Positions 8,020 through 18,950 of a DNA stretch of 54,278 nucleotides are shown here, in pieces. The first letter of the stretch is position 1, and each line of letters starts with the position of its first letter. Below the pieces are notes generated by a model. It was given only the letters and a program-made list of their open reading frames with translations, searched no databases and was not told the origin of the DNA. Origin of the DNA: Pseudovibrio sp. Alg231-02 (GTDB taxonomy: Bacteria; Pseudomonadota; Alphaproteobacteria; Rhizobiales; Stappiaceae). Both the position numbers and the translations under genes were made by a program. The stretch covers positions 151 to 54,428 of the forward strand of contig NZ_FREX01000018.1 of assembly GCF_900143565.1 (NCBI RefSeq). The letters run 5' to 3'.

Positions 8020-8050
8020 CTGTTAACGCTAAGTCCCTTAGCGTTAACAG
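8020..8050. terminator. 13-bp perfect stem-loop between ahcY and divL
   Basis: CTGTTAACGCTAA (8020-8032), loop GTCCC, TTAGCGTTAACAG (8038-8050). It lies 20 nt after the ahcY stop and about 270 nt before the divL start. There is no U-tract on the minus strand. It is probably an end-of-transcript structure for ahcY, but each arm also contains the self-palindrome GTTAAC, so a protein-binding role is possible. Confidence 0.55.
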
Positions 8051-8069
8051 CAATTGCGACGGACGCGTA

Positions 8070-9470
8070 TCAGTACTTGTAGTGCTCTGCCTTGAACGGA
8101 CCGGATTTGTCGAGACCAAGGTAGTTGGCCTGATCGTCCGTCAGTTCAGACAGGGTTGCGCCGAGCTTCTTAAGATGCAGGCGCGCAACTTTCTCATCCA
8201 GATGCTTCGGCAGCACGTAGACTTCGTTTTTGTAGTCATCGCCTTTGGTATGCAGCTCCATCTGCGCCAGAACCTGGTTGGTGAAGCTGGCGGACATCAC
8301 AAAGGATGGATGACCTGTCGCATTGCCAAGGTTAACCAGACGGCCTTCGGAGAGAAGGATCAGACGCTTGCCATCTGGATACTCGATCAGGTCGACCTGT
8401 GGCTTCACATTGCGCCATTTGTAGTTACGCAGTGCAGCAACCTGAATCTCGTTGTCGAAGTGACCAATGTTGCAGACGATCGCCATGTCTTTCATGTCGC
8501 GCATGTGGTCAGCTGTGATGACGTCTTTGTTGCCGGTGGTGGTGACGAAGATATCGCCTTCACCGATGGCCTGCTCCATCGTCTTCACTTCATAGCCATC
8601 CATCGCAGCCTGAAGCGCACAGATCGGATCGATCTCAGTCACGATCACACGGGCACCAGCGCCTTCCAGAGACTGCGCAGAGCCTTTGCCAACGTCGCCG
8701 TAACCAGCGACAACAGCAACTTTACCAGCCATCATGACATCAGTACCACGGCGGATACCATCTACGAGAGATTCACGGCAGCCATAGCGGTTGTCGAACT
8801 TGGACTTGGTGACAGAGTCGTTCACGTTGATTGCAGGGAATGGTAGATCGCCCTTCCTCTGCATTTCGTAAAGGCGCATAACACCCGTGGTTGTCTCTTC
8901 GGAGACGCCCTGGATGTTGCCCTTAACTTTAGAGTAGAAGCCCGGGTCTTTTTCGAGGCGACGCTTGATCGCTGCGAAGAGAGCGGTTTCCTCTTCATTA
9001 GACGGATTGTCGAGGACGGATGGGTCTTTCTCTGCTTTTGCGCCGAGAAGAATCATCAGAGTTGCGTCGCCGCCATCATCCAGAATGAGGTTTGCGGTTT
9101 GGCCGTCGCCCCAATCGAAGATTTTGTCCGCATAGGTCCAGTATTCATCAAGGGTTTCGCCTTTTTCAGCGAACACCGGAATACCAGCTGCTGCGATTGC
9201 GGCTGCAGCCTGATCCTGCGTGGAGAAGATGTTACAAGATGCCCAGCGAACTTCTGCGCCCAACTCAATGAGGGTCTCAATCAGAACTGCTGTCTGGATG
9301 GTCATGTGCAGGGAACCAGCGATGCGTGCGCCTTTGAGAGGTTTCCTTGCACCATATTCCTCACGACAAGCCATCAGGCCTGGCATTTCGGTTTCGGCAA
9401 TTTCAATTTCAGTACGACCCCACTCTGCAAGTGAGATGTCTTTGACGTAGTAATCGTTAGACGCAGTCAT
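8070..9470 (-). CDS. ahcY: Adenosylhomocysteinase, 466 aa
   Basis: Cytosolic NAD-dependent enzyme that splits S-adenosylhomocysteine into adenosine and homocysteine, so removing the inhibitor of methyl transfer. Visible signatures include [13 protein letters not shown] near the N-terminus, the NAD-binding segment [29 protein letters not shown] with the active-site Lys/Asp, and the C-terminal FKAEHYKY. The length is normal. I chose the ATG at 9470 (AGGAAG upstream) because [11 protein letters not shown] matches the usual alphaproteobacterial start. An in-frame ATG nine codons earlier, at 9497, also has a good GGGAGGGG and cannot be excluded. I saw no SAH riboswitch consensus upstream. Confidence 0.95.
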   Translation of the reverse strand: MTASNDYYVKDISLAEWGRTEIEIAETEMPGLMACREEYGARKPLKGARIAGSLHMTIQTAVLIETLIELGAEVRWASCNIFSTQDQAAAAIAAAGIPVFAEKGETLDEYWTYADKIFDWGDGQTANLILDDGGDATLMILLGAKAEKDPSVLDNPSNEEETALFAAIKRRLEKDPGFYSKVKGNIQGVSEETTTGVMRLYEMQRKGDLPFPAINVNDSVTKSKFDNRYGCRESLVDGIRRGTDVMMAGKVAVVAGYGDVGKGSAQSLEGAGARVIVTEIDPICALQAAMDGYEVKTMEQAIGEGDIFVTTTGNKDVITADHMRDMKDMAIVCNIGHFDNEIQVAALRNYKWRNVKPQVDLIEYPDGKRLILLSEGRLVNLGNATGHPSFVMSASFTNQVLAQMELHTKGDDYKNEVYVLPKHLDEKVARLHLKKLGATLSELTDDQANYLGLDKSGPFKAEHYKY

Positions 9471-9646
9471 TAAATCTTCCTGAAAGCCCGGGCCCATAGT
9501 CCCCTCCCGCGTGATTGATGAGTGCTCGCAAAATGAACGCTCACTGTATGCTGTTATACATCACAGAGAAGTCAGAAAGCAATAAAGATATAAAGGTTTC
9601 TTTATATCAGCCTAAAATGCAAACAAATGCAGGCGTGCAGAATGCT

Positions 9647-10099
9647 TTATGTGCGTCTGGGTAGATAAGGCTCTAGAATTTCTAGGATATTTTCAGGGAA
9701 GACTGTCAAAGATGTTGTCTCGAGTTCTTTCCGCGTCCACCAGCGATGCTCTCTCATTACCTGAGTTTCTATCTCTGTGTGGTTGGAATAGTCGATTTTC
9801 GAGTCGGAAACGGTGACAAAGAAAAAATGTTCTTCAGCATCTACCATCTCACCGGATGGTGTCTGAAACACCGCTCTTCCAACATGGATCACCTCACCGA
9901 CAGGTTCGGAGATTCCGGTTTCTTCCAGAAGTTCGCGGCGGGCGGCTTCTTTAAAACTCTCACCCGGCTCAATACCACCGCCAACGGTGGCCCAATAGTC
10001 CTGGCCTTTGAGAGGGCCTTTATCGAACTTGAAATTGAAGAGGAGAATTCGGTCTTGAGGATCAACCACCAACAAACGTGAAGCTGGCCGCTTTTTCAT
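9647..10099 (-). CDS. Nudix hydrolase, 150 aa
   Basis: Small cytosolic hydrolase of nucleoside-diphosphate-linked substrates. The Nudix box is complete: GGGIEPGESF is followed by KEAARRELLEETGI, with all the metal-binding Glu residues. The C-terminal part (HRWWTRKELE) resembles MutT/ADP-ribose-type members. Substrate cannot be told from sequence. It sits between ptsH (26 nt downstream of its stop) and ahcY, on the same strand, so it is probably transcribed with the PTS genes. It is not part of the usual core order I recall for this locus, so it may be an accessory insertion. Confidence 0.88.
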   Translation of the reverse strand: MKKRPASRLLVVDPQDRILLFNFKFDKGPLKGQDYWATVGGGIEPGESFKEAARRELLEETGISEPVGEVIHVGRAVFQTPSGEMVDAEEHFFFVTVSDSKIDYSNHTEIETQVMREHRWWTRKELETTSLTVFPENILEILEPYLPRRT

Positions 10100-10124
10100 G
10101 AGATACTCTAGAGGCTTGACTTAT

Positions 10125-10409
10125 TTAGTCTCTTTCACCGAAACCGTCTTCCACCAAATGCGCAATTGCGGAAATGGCTTCTTCTTTCTGATTGCCGGTT
10201 ACGACAACATGGATCGAGCAGCCTGTGCTGGCTGCAAGCATCATCAATCCCATGATGGAGGTTCCACCAACAGTTTGGCCGTCTTTGGAAACTTTTACAT
10301 GGGCATCAAAAGTCTCAACCAGCTTGACCAGCTTAGCTGAGGCGCGCGCGTGCAAACCACGGGTGTTCACGATGGTCAGATCGCGAGCTAACACTGTGCA
10401 TTCATCCAT
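10125..10409 (-). CDS. ptsH: HPr-like phosphocarrier (PTS-Ntr), 94 aa
   Basis: Phosphocarrier between enzyme I and the EIIA protein encoded upstream. The phosphorylatable His is residue 20 in NTRGLHARASAKL, and the regulatory Ser targeted by HPr kinase is residue 51 in GGTSIMGL. Length and both motifs are normal. It follows EIIA with only a 6-nt gap, and hprK is two genes upstream, so this is the regulatory PTS of alphaproteobacteria and not a sugar uptake system: no EIIB/EIIC permease is present. Enzyme I (PtsP) would be encoded elsewhere. Confidence 0.93.
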   Translation of the reverse strand: MDECTVLARDLTIVNTRGLHARASAKLVKLVETFDAHVKVSKDGQTVGGTSIMGLMMLAASTGCSIHVVVTGNQKEEAISAIAHLVEDGFGERD

Positions 10410-10415
10410 ATTTTC

Positions 10416-10820
10416 TTAGCCTTGCCCGGACAGGACCTGCGAAGCTACGGAGATATACTTCTGTCCTGCACTGCGGGCTTCTTCTACCGCTTCGGCGAGC
10501 GATTTTTCGTTTCGAACGCTTGCCAGTTTTATGAGCATCGGCAGGTTTACACCAGCTACGACCTCAACGCTACCACCATCCATCACAGAAATAGCGAGAT
10601 TAGAAGGCGTACCGCCAAACATGTCGGTAAGAAGGACAACGCCAGAGCCGTCGTTGACAGCTTCAACGGAACGCAGGATGTCCTGACGACGTTGTTCCAT
10701 ATCGTCATCTGGGCCGATGCTAATGGTTGCTACCCGGTCCTGTGGACCTACAACATGCTCAAGAGCCGATTTGAACTCTTCTGCCAACCGACCATGGGTG
10801 ACAAGAACTAGACCAATCAT
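10416..10820 (-). CDS. PTS EIIA component, mannose-family fold (EIIA-Man type), 134 aa
   Basis: Cytosolic regulatory phosphoprotein. The active His is residue 9 in LVLVTHGRLAEEF. The central TDMFGGTPSN and the VVAGVNLPML segments are typical of the mannose/sorbose EIIA family. In alphaproteobacteria this gene (manX or ptsM in various genomes) lies between hprK and ptsH, as here. The absence of partner permease genes indicates a regulatory role downstream of HPr. The 108-nt gap to hprK contains no gene. Confidence 0.9.
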   Translation of the reverse strand: MIGLVLVTHGRLAEEFKSALEHVVGPQDRVATISIGPDDDMEQRRQDILRSVEAVNDGSGVVLLTDMFGGTPSNLAISVMDGGSVEVVAGVNLPMLIKLASVRNEKSLAEAVEEARSAGQKYISVASQVLSGQG

Positions 10821-10928
10821 ATATTTCCCGCGAACTAACAGAGTGTCTACTCTTAGGTTATTCCAATCCTACTTTGTTGAAGGACACGCTGCAGTGCAAG
10901 AAAAATCAGCATGCTCATACACAGAGGG

Positions 10929-11423
10929 CTAATAGTTGTGCACTGGATTAGTAAAAATAAGTGCATTCGCGAGCCGAAGAGCGGCTAAATGATCTTCTTT
11001 AGGTACTTGTTGTCGAATTAATTTGACTGAGCAAAGTTCACAGGTCTGCACCTGCTCCTCCGGCAATCTATCGATTTCCTCTCGGGCTTCCAGATCCAGA
11101 ACCATATGGATTACTGCAGTATCGAGGTAAGGAACATCGACAACGCCATAGCCTCGCAGCTCGGCCTTTCCCTTAATTGGATTTGGGCAAGACCCTATTA
11201 AGCGACTATTTTTCTCAGCAATGTAGACACGATCATCAGCAACGAGGGCTGCAAAACTGCCTTTAAGATGCGCGCGCTGTATCAATTCCAGCGCCAGCGC
11301 TGATTTGCCGGTTCCAGAGGGGCCACGGATCAGAATGCCTTTCGTGCCAACCACCAGACAGGTCGCATGTATCGCCTGACCTTCTGCTGCCTGAACACTT
11401 TGCTTCTGATCCAGTGTCGTCAT
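10929..11423 (-). CDS. hprK: HPr kinase/phosphorylase, short alphaproteobacterial form, 164 aa
   Basis: Phosphorylates or dephosphorylates Ser on HPr, linking carbon and nitrogen state to the PTS. Walker A is IRGPSGTGKSALALEL; LVADDRVYI corresponds to the Asp-containing loop, and LRGYGVVDVPYL is the signature after it. It is about half the length of the Firmicutes enzyme and lacks the N-terminal domain, which is usual in this class. Its ATG overlaps the chvG stop as ATGA, indicating translational coupling with the sensor kinase. Confidence 0.92.
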   Translation of the reverse strand: MTTLDQKQSVQAAEGQAIHATCLVVGTKGILIRGPSGTGKSALALELIQRAHLKGSFAALVADDRVYIAEKNSRLIGSCPNPIKGKAELRGYGVVDVPYLDTAVIHMVLDLEAREEIDRLPEEQVQTCELCSVKLIRQQVPKEDHLAALRLANALIFTNPVHNY

Positions 11424-13249
11424 GAGGTTGTTTTGGCCCTCAGTTTGATCACGAACCGGGCACCAAGCACTTTCGGCTCTTGCCCCTCTTCCTCAGAGGT
11501 TCGGTTCATGACCGAGATTTCACCCCGGTGTGCTTCGATAATCTGGCGGCAGATCGAGAGACCCAAGCCAGAGTTGTTTCCGAAGCCCTCATATTCCGGT
11601 CTATCCGTATAGAAGCGCTCAAAGACGCGTTCGCGGAGTTCTTCTTTAATACCAGGACCAGAATCTTCGACCCAGATGATAATCTGGTTGTTCTTGCGCT
11701 TCGCCGTAACTGTAACAGGAGTTCCTTCTGGTGCAAATGAGCGCGCATTGTCGATCAGGTTATTGATGACCTGACCGAGACGCTGGTCATTGCCGTGCAT
11801 CTGGAAATTCTTGTCTGTTTTGGATGGCTCAAACTTCAAATCGACATGGGCGATATCATCACAAGCGCGTTCATTGGCAATGGATACGACAGCCTGCAAC
11901 AGCGTTGCCATATCAACATCGTGAGATTCTGCGCGAGACATTTCCGCATCAATCCGCGATGCTTCAGAGATGTCCGTGATCAGGCGATCAAGGCGTTTCA
12001 CATCATGCTGGATGACTTCCAGCAAGCGTTCGCGTGATCGCTCGTTCTTCGCCAATGGCAGGGTTTCAACGGCACTTCGAAGGGATGTCAGCGGGTTTTT
12101 CAGCTCATGTGCCACATCTGCGGCAAAGCTCTCAATCGCATCCATACGGCCATACAGAGCCTTGGTCATATTCCTCAGCGCACGCGCCAGATGACCAATC
12201 TCATCGTAACGATCTTCAAACTCAGGGATTTCTTCCCGGGTGTTGATCGCAGACTGCACTTTTTGCGCCGCTTCAGACAAGCGGCGGACTGGCCCTGCGA
12301 TGGTGCCAGCAAGCAGTACAGACAGGATCATCACCACAACAGCAGCAACGAGGAAAATCTTCAGGATCGCATTGCGCTCTGCGGCGACGATATCATCAAT
12401 GTCTCCGCCTTGTGTTGACAGGAGCAAAGAGCCAAGGACACCGCGGAAGCGTTGAATTGGCACAGCCACGGCGACAACCATTTCGCCTTTTGCGCCAACA
12501 CGTACAACGGATGCAGGGGAACCTGCCAAAGCAGCTTCAACTTCAGGGTACTCGCGCCCTTCCGTCCGTCCGACTTCTTTATATGGCGGGTACTCACCAC
12601 GGCGGATCCAGAGTTTCAACTCCTCCCACATTTTCTGGAAGAAGGGATCCTTGCTTTCGTCCGGCGGTGGCAGGTCGAAGCGGAAAATCTGGTTTTGGGC
12701 ATGGAGCTGGCGTGAATCCAGCATCAACATGCCTTCAGGGTCGTAGATTCGGGCCCGTGTTTTGGTGGGCGATATCAGTCGCCGGAGAATAGGTCCGACA
12801 ATCTCAGGGTTGATCGGGAAGTCCAGACTTCCCAGCGTTGAGCGAGCACTGGTGGATTCTCCAGCTTCCAGACGCAGCAGCATCTCCGGATCAACCATAA
12901 GAGAATCGCCATCGCTCGTGGTGGACGCGGCAATGGCGCCTGCAATGATCTCACCCTGGACCAGCAGTGACTGAACGCGTGCATCGATCAGACCGGCCTG
13001 AAACTGGTTCAAGTACAGAATGGAGATCACCATCGCCAGAAGGCCGACGAGGTTGAGCACCAGAATGCGGCGGGTCAAAGAAGAAAAGGCATAGATACCG
13101 GCGAGCGAGATCCAGCGCGTAAAGACGCGTTGGCGCACTTGCCTGCGTCCCAGCCAACGGAACGCACCTGTATGTTGCGGGTCAAGAGTATCAGAAGCGT
13201 CGTCTGCTTCGATGTCTTCCCGCTTTTGTTCTTCTTTATTTTCCGACAT
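11420..13249 (-). CDS. chvG: Sensor histidine kinase ChvG (ExoS), 609 aa
   Basis: Inner-membrane sensor of the acid/envelope-stress two-component system of rhizobia-like bacteria. An N-terminal membrane segment (ILVLNLVGLLAMVISILYL), a periplasmic domain of about 200 residues and a second segment (IFLVAAVVVMILSVLLAGTI) are followed by HAMP, then HisKA with the phospho-His in FAADVAHELKNPLTSL. The ATPase domain shows NLIDNARSFA, DSGPGI and GLGLSICRQI. It is encoded 80 nt after chvI and overlaps hprK by 4 nt. ChvGI is known to control exopolysaccharide, motility and pckA-type metabolism in related species; here pckA is the divergent neighbour. Confidence 0.94.
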   Translation of the reverse strand: MSENKEEQKREDIEADDASDTLDPQHTGAFRWLGRRQVRQRVFTRWISLAGIYAFSSLTRRILVLNLVGLLAMVISILYLNQFQAGLIDARVQSLLVQGEIIAGAIAASTTSDGDSLMVDPEMLLRLEAGESTSARSTLGSLDFPINPEIVGPILRRLISPTKTRARIYDPEGMLMLDSRQLHAQNQIFRFDLPPPDESKDPFFQKMWEELKLWIRRGEYPPYKEVGRTEGREYPEVEAALAGSPASVVRVGAKGEMVVAVAVPIQRFRGVLGSLLLSTQGGDIDDIVAAERNAILKIFLVAAVVVMILSVLLAGTIAGPVRRLSEAAQKVQSAINTREEIPEFEDRYDEIGHLARALRNMTKALYGRMDAIESFAADVAHELKNPLTSLRSAVETLPLAKNERSRERLLEVIQHDVKRLDRLITDISEASRIDAEMSRAESHDVDMATLLQAVVSIANERACDDIAHVDLKFEPSKTDKNFQMHGNDQRLGQVINNLIDNARSFAPEGTPVTVTAKRKNNQIIIWVEDSGPGIKEELRERVFERFYTDRPEYEGFGNNSGLGLSICRQIIEAHRGEISVMNRTSEEEGQEPKVLGARFVIKLRAKTTS

Positions 13250-13328
13250 TCGCTCTTATCGAATTCTCAGGAACGTGTGTTCTCAGGTTTTTCCAACCTT
13301 CAGACAGCCCTGTACGAGCTGCTTAAGA

Positions 13329-14027
13329 TTAGTTCTCGCGGAAGCGATAACCTACACCGTAGAGTGTTTCGATCATATCAAAGTCATCATCAACCACTTT
13401 GAACTTCTTGCGAAGGCGCTTGATATGGCTATCGATGGTGCGATCGTCAACATAGACCTGATCATCGTAGGCAGCATCCATGAGCGCATTACGGCTTTTC
13501 ACAACGCCCGGACGCTGAGCGAGAGCAAAGAGAATTAGAAATTCCGTCACTGTCAGCGTGACCGGCTTTGCAAGCCATGTGCAGGTATGACGCTCTTTGT
13601 CCATGACAAGGTTGCCACGCTCCAGCAGTTTGGAGGTCTCAGTCGCAGCACTTGCGGCATCTCGTGGTGCAGCACGGCGCAGAACAGCCTTCACACGCTC
13701 AACCAACAGGCGCTGGGAGAATGGCTTACGGATAAAGTCGTCAGCGCCCATTTTCAGGCCAAACAACTCATCAATCTCGTCGTCTTTAGACGTGAGGAAG
13801 ATTACAGGCAGATCGGACATCTGGCGAAAACGGCGCAGCAGCTCCATTCCATCCATACGCGGCATCTTGATATCAAAGATGGCAAGATCCGGCGGGTCGG
13901 CCTGGAGCCCTTCCAGTGCGACTGTTCCGTCTGTATAGGTCTGGACCCGATATCCTTCGGCCTCCAAAGCTATTGAGACGGATGTCAAAATGTTACGGTC
14001 GTCATCGACCAGAGCAATCGTTGGCAT
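13329..14027 (-). CDS. chvI: Response regulator ChvI, OmpR/PhoB family, 232 aa
   Basis: DNA-binding partner of ChvG. The receiver domain carries the acidic pocket in [10 protein letters not shown], the phospho-Asp in [12 protein letters not shown] and the conserved Lys in [11 protein letters not shown]. The C-terminal winged helix ends in [16 protein letters not shown] and [10 protein letters not shown] chose the ATG at 14027, with AAGGT 8 nt upstream, because [10 protein letters not shown] is the usual N-terminus; the frame stays open nine codons further up. It is the first gene of a long minus-strand run (chvI-chvG-hprK-EIIA-ptsH). Confidence 0.95.
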   Translation of the reverse strand: MPTIALVDDDRNILTSVSIALEAEGYRVQTYTDGTVALEGLQADPPDLAIFDIKMPRMDGMELLRRFRQMSDLPVIFLTSKDDEIDELFGLKMGADDFIRKPFSQRLLVERVKAVLRRAAPRDAASAATETSKLLERGNLVMDKERHTCTWLAKPVTLTVTEFLILFALAQRPGVVKSRNALMDAAYDDQVYVDDRTIDSHIKRLRKKFKVVDDDFDMIETLYGVGYRFREN

Positions 14028-14451
14028 ATCAGAGACCTTATTCCTCTCTTGCACGTTTCGCTACTTAGTTGGGATTTGAGATTAACTTGCGCGATCCCTA
14101 ACCTCGAAATAAGGCAAAACCCTGTTTTAGCAAGATACTCGGAAAAATTCCTTATTTAGCGCTACTTTTGACAAGGTTTCGCCTGCCAAGTGCCACGTGT
14201 TCTTCATGAAGTGTATCGTTAAACGCTTAAAAGTGAAAACCAAGTTTGTGTAGAGTTTATTTTTATAAGCAAAATAAATCTATGCCAGCAAAAGGTCGTA
14301 TTTCAATCGGTTTAATAGAAAAACGCAGGATTTCTGGTCTTGCTTTTGTAAGCATGACTGTCCCATCCAAGGGGCGTTATCGCTAAATTCACTGGCGCAG
14401 TGCCATTGAATGACGCAAGCTAAATAGTGAGCCGATTAAGGACTACTGAAC
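14028..14451. promoter_or_regulatory. Divergent chvI-pckA intergenic region
   Basis: These 424 nt separate the divergent chvI and pckA and must hold both promoters. They are AT-rich, with short homopolymer runs. I find no strong palindrome and no gene. In related bacteria ChvI acts at this locus, so a ChvI site is plausible, but I cannot point to a consensus. Confidence 0.5.
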
Positions 14452-16062
<1,611 letters not shown>

Positions 16063-16084
16063 TAATCATCAGTCCCCCGAAGAG

Positions 16085-16120
16085 AGCGCTGGAGCGAAAG
16101 CCCCGGCGCTTTTTTGTTTT
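16085..16120 (+). terminator. Intrinsic terminator of pckA
   Basis: The stem AGCGCTGG(A)GC pairs with GCCCCGGCGCT around a GAAA tetraloop and is followed by TTTTTTGTTTT. It lies 23 nt after the pckA stop. Confidence 0.88.
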
Positions 16121-16188
16121 ACTGAACACTGTTCTGTTGTTGCATCCCCTTGAACAAGCAGGCTAGGCTCCTCATTCTATTAGGGCAT

Positions 16189-16230
16189 CGTCCTACGCGA
16201 GATCTCTCAGGTTTTTCGCATAGGAGGACG
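16189..16230 (+). promoter_or_regulatory. Stem-loop in the xdhC leader
   Basis: CGTCCT-ACGCGA (16189-16200) pairs with TCGCATAGGAGGACG (16216-16230) with a 3-nt bulge and one mismatch, leaving a 15-nt loop. It lies 32 nt before the ATG of the XdhC gene. It could be a leader hairpin, or a protein site. It does not match the molybdenum-cofactor riboswitch consensus as I remember it. Confidence 0.35.
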
Positions 16231-16261
16231 CTTAGGGACCCTGTTTATTTGCGAGCCTGTC

Positions 16262-17320
16262 ATGTCTGTTTCCACTTTGCCTCAAGAGCTTTCCAAAAAC
16301 CTCGACGTCCTTGGTGTTGCTGAGCGCTGGCAATCAGAGGGGCGCAGACTGGTGCTGGCGACGGTGATTGAGACGTGGGGTTCAGCGCCGCGCCCTGTTG
16401 GCAGCCATCTCATCATTGATGAAAGTGGAGAGTTCGAGGGATCAGTGTCCGGCGGCTGTGTGGAAGGCGCAGTGGTTGCTGAAGCCATGGATGTGCTGGA
16501 AGATGGCAAGGCGCGGAAGATTGAGTTTGGTGTCGCCGATGAAACTGCGTGGCGCGTTGGCCTTTCCTGTGGTGGCAAGATTGGCGTTTATCTGGAGCCT
16601 CTAACATCAGAGGCGGATCACGGACATGTTCGCTTGCTGAACACTTCCAGAGCTGCACGCCAACCTGCAGCGCTGCTCACTAATCTGGCAACCGGTCTGT
16701 CCTCTGTGATGCTTTATGGAGATGATGCAGAGGATGGTGCCATTGCCGTTGCTTTTGAAAACGGTGTTCGCAGTGGCAAATCAGGGCGGGTGCAGGCGCA
16801 AGACGGCGAAGAGTACTTCCTGAGCATGCAGGTTCCGGCCACGCGGATTGTGGTGGTGGGCGCTGTTCACATTACACAGGCGCTGGTTCCAATTGCGCAA
16901 ACGGCAGGGTTTGACATTACGATAGTCGATCCACGCACTGCGTTTGCCTCTGAAGAGCGCTTCCCTGAGGTGCCGTTGCTGGCTGAATGGCCGCAAGATG
17001 TGATGGCGCAGTTGAAGCTTGATCCTTTCACCGCCGTTGCTGCGGTGACCCACGATCCGAAAATTGATGATGTGCCGCTGATGGAAGCGCTGAAAGCGGG
17101 CTGCTTTTATGTTGGCGCTTTAGGAAGCCGCAAGACACATGCAAAGCGCTGTGAGCGCTTTCTCGCGGCTGGTATGAGCGAAGAGGACCTTGCCCGTATC
17201 AAAGCGCCAATCGGTCTTGATATTGGCGCTGCCAACCCAGCCGAGATTGCGGTGGCCGTGCTCGCAGAGATCATTGTGACCTTGCGTGGGACCAAGGCAG
17301 ACCAGAAGAAGGCGGGCTGA
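16262..17320 (+). CDS. XdhC/CoxI family protein, 352 aa
   Basis: Maturation factor of molybdenum hydroxylases: XdhC-type proteins bind the cofactor and help insert its sulfurated form into xanthine dehydrogenase-like enzymes. The N-terminal domain has ATVIETWGSAPRPVG and SGGCVEGAVV. The C-terminal Rossmann-like domain has VVVGAVHITQAL, VDPRTAFASEERFP and YVGALGSRKTHAKR. The length is normal for the two-domain form. The next gene starts 1 nt after its stop and makes a cofactor-biosynthesis enzyme, supporting a shared role. No molybdenum hydroxylase structural gene is in the window, so the client enzyme is unknown. Confidence 0.87.
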   Translation: MSVSTLPQELSKNLDVLGVAERWQSEGRRLVLATVIETWGSAPRPVGSHLIIDESGEFEGSVSGGCVEGAVVAEAMDVLEDGKARKIEFGVADETAWRVGLSCGGKIGVYLEPLTSEADHGHVRLLNTSRAARQPAALLTNLATGLSSVMLYGDDAEDGAIAVAFENGVRSGKSGRVQAQDGEEYFLSMQVPATRIVVVGAVHITQALVPIAQTAGFDITIVDPRTAFASEERFPEVPLLAEWPQDVMAQLKLDPFTAVAAVTHDPKIDDVPLMEALKAGCFYVGALGSRKTHAKRCERFLAAGMSEEDLARIKAPIGLDIGAANPAEIAVAVLAEIIVTLRGTKADQKKAG

Positions 17321-17321
17321 C

Positions 17322-18950
17322 GTGAAATTTGGAAGCAGATCAGCCGCAGAGAGTGCAGGATGTTACCTTGCCCACTCCATCAAACATAATGGCCTCTCCC
17401 TCTCCAAAGGACATCAGCTCAGTGATGCGGATGTGAGCCAGTTGATTGCAGCAGGGTTTGCGGAGGTTATTGTTGCACAAGTTGAGGCAACTGATCTGCA
17501 CGAAGATGACGCCGCTGCTTTGCTGGCCAACCATGCTTGCGGCACAGCTGTTTCTGCTTCTACCCCCTTTACAGGACGGTCCAACCTTTATGCCTCGCAA
17601 AGCGGGATTTTGCAGGTAGATGCTGAGAAAGTGACAGAAGCCAATCTGATTGATCCGGCCATCACGTTTGCCTGCTTGCCTCCGTTCACAGAAGTTCGCG
17701 AAGGGCGCATGCTTGCGACTGCGAAGATTATTCCGTTGGCTGTTGATCAGAAGCTGGCACAGAGCGCTGCAAATAAGATTTCCGAGGCTATCTCCGTGGC
17801 TGCTTATGCGCCGAAATCGGTTGCAGTTATTTCCACGACGCTTCCGCATCTGAAAGAGACAGTCATTGCAAAGAGCCTTCGTGTTTTGCAGGAGCGGCTG
17901 GACATTGCAGCAAGTACGATTGCTGCGGATGTGCGTGTGCCCCATGAAGAAGAGGCTCTCACGAATGCGCTTGGCACAGAGCAAGTGCAGGACGCTGATC
18001 TGATTGTTGTGTTTGGCGCTTCAGCCGTGGTGGATCAAGGGGATGTTATTCCTGCTGCTCTTCAAGCAGCTGGTGGGGAGCTCATCCATTTTGGGATGCC
18101 GGTTGATCCGGGCAACCTGCTCGTACTTGGGGAGCTGAATGGCATCCCAGTTATTGGTGCGCCAGGATGTGCGCGTAGTCCGCAAGAGAACGGGTTTGAC
18201 TGGATCCTGCAGCGCTTGCTGGCCAATATCCGCGTTACCAGCAGAGACATCATGTCGATGGGGGTTGGCGGGCTTTTGAAAGAAATCCATAGTCGTCCTC
18301 AGCCCCGAGACCATCCTCTCTCTGAGGAGGCTGACAAAGCCACCTGCAGCGGTATTCTACTTGCCGCAGGTAACTCCTCTCGCATGGGAGACCACAACAA
18401 ACTGCTGGCGCTTATTGATGGGAAGCCTGTCGTCCGGCTCGTTGCCGAGCATGCGCTTGCGAGTGAGTTGAATGAGCTGATTGTCGTCACAGGAGCGATG
18501 GCCTCTAAGGTGGAAGAGGCGCTTTCCGGGTTGCCGATCCGGTTCAGACATAATGCTGAGTACGATGAAGGTATTTCATCCTCCGTCAAAAAGGGAATCG
18601 AGAGCGTCAACGACCAATCACAGGCTGCACTCATTCTGCTCGGTGACATGCCTTTCGTATCCACGGATGACATCAACAAGCTTTTGGAGAATCACGACTC
18701 CATGCAGGATCAGCTGATCGGCGTCTCCACAACGCATGGCAAACGAGGCAATCCAGTGCTTTGGGATCGTGCGTTTTTTGATGATCTCCTTAGTCTGCGA
18801 GGTGATATTGGCGGCAAACCAATCATTCAGCAGAACCCTTCGGTGGTTTACACCGTGGAGCTTGGAGAAGCGGCGCGACGTGATTTGGATGATCCCGAAG
18901 CACTTCACAATGCCGGCGGTGTGCTGGGAAGGCACTCTGAAAAACCATAA
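17322..18950 (+). CDS. Molybdopterin-binding / MocA-like nucleotidyltransferase fusion, 542 aa
   Basis: Two-domain protein. Residues about 1-340 resemble the molybdopterin-binding (MoeA/MogA-like) fold: LSKGHQLSDADV near the start, with the binding segment around VVFGASAVVDQGDV. Residues about 345-540 form a MobA/MocA-like domain with ILLAAGNSSRMGDHNKLLA and ILLGDMPFVS. MocA enzymes transfer CMP to molybdopterin to give the cytosine dinucleotide used by xanthine-dehydrogenase-type proteins. The GTG at 17322, 1 nt after the xdhC stop, gives the family start MKFG. Frames further upstream would overlap xdhC. Operonic with xdhC. Confidence 0.86.
   Translation: MKFGSRSAAESAGCYLAHSIKHNGLSLSKGHQLSDADVSQLIAAGFAEVIVAQVEATDLHEDDAAALLANHACGTAVSASTPFTGRSNLYASQSGILQVDAEKVTEANLIDPAITFACLPPFTEVREGRMLATAKIIPLAVDQKLAQSAANKISEAISVAAYAPKSVAVISTTLPHLKETVIAKSLRVLQERLDIAASTIAADVRVPHEEEALTNALGTEQVQDADLIVVFGASAVVDQGDVIPAALQAAGGELIHFGMPVDPGNLLVLGELNGIPVIGAPGCARSPQENGFDWILQRLLANIRVTSRDIMSMGVGGLLKEIHSRPQPRDHPLSEEADKATCSGILLAAGNSSRMGDHNKLLALIDGKPVVRLVAEHALASELNELIVVTGAMASKVEEALSGLPIRFRHNAEYDEGISSSVKKGIESVNDQSQAALILLGDMPFVSTDDINKLLENHDSMQDQLIGVSTTHGKRGNPVLWDRAFFDDLLSLRGDIGGKPIIQQNPSVVYTVELGEAARRDLDDPEALHNAGGVLGRHSEKP

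Noticed and set aside
9471-9646. Possible SAH or SAM riboswitch upstream of ahcY
   Set aside because: I looked for the SAH-riboswitch and SAM-II core consensus and found neither; only weak pairing is present.
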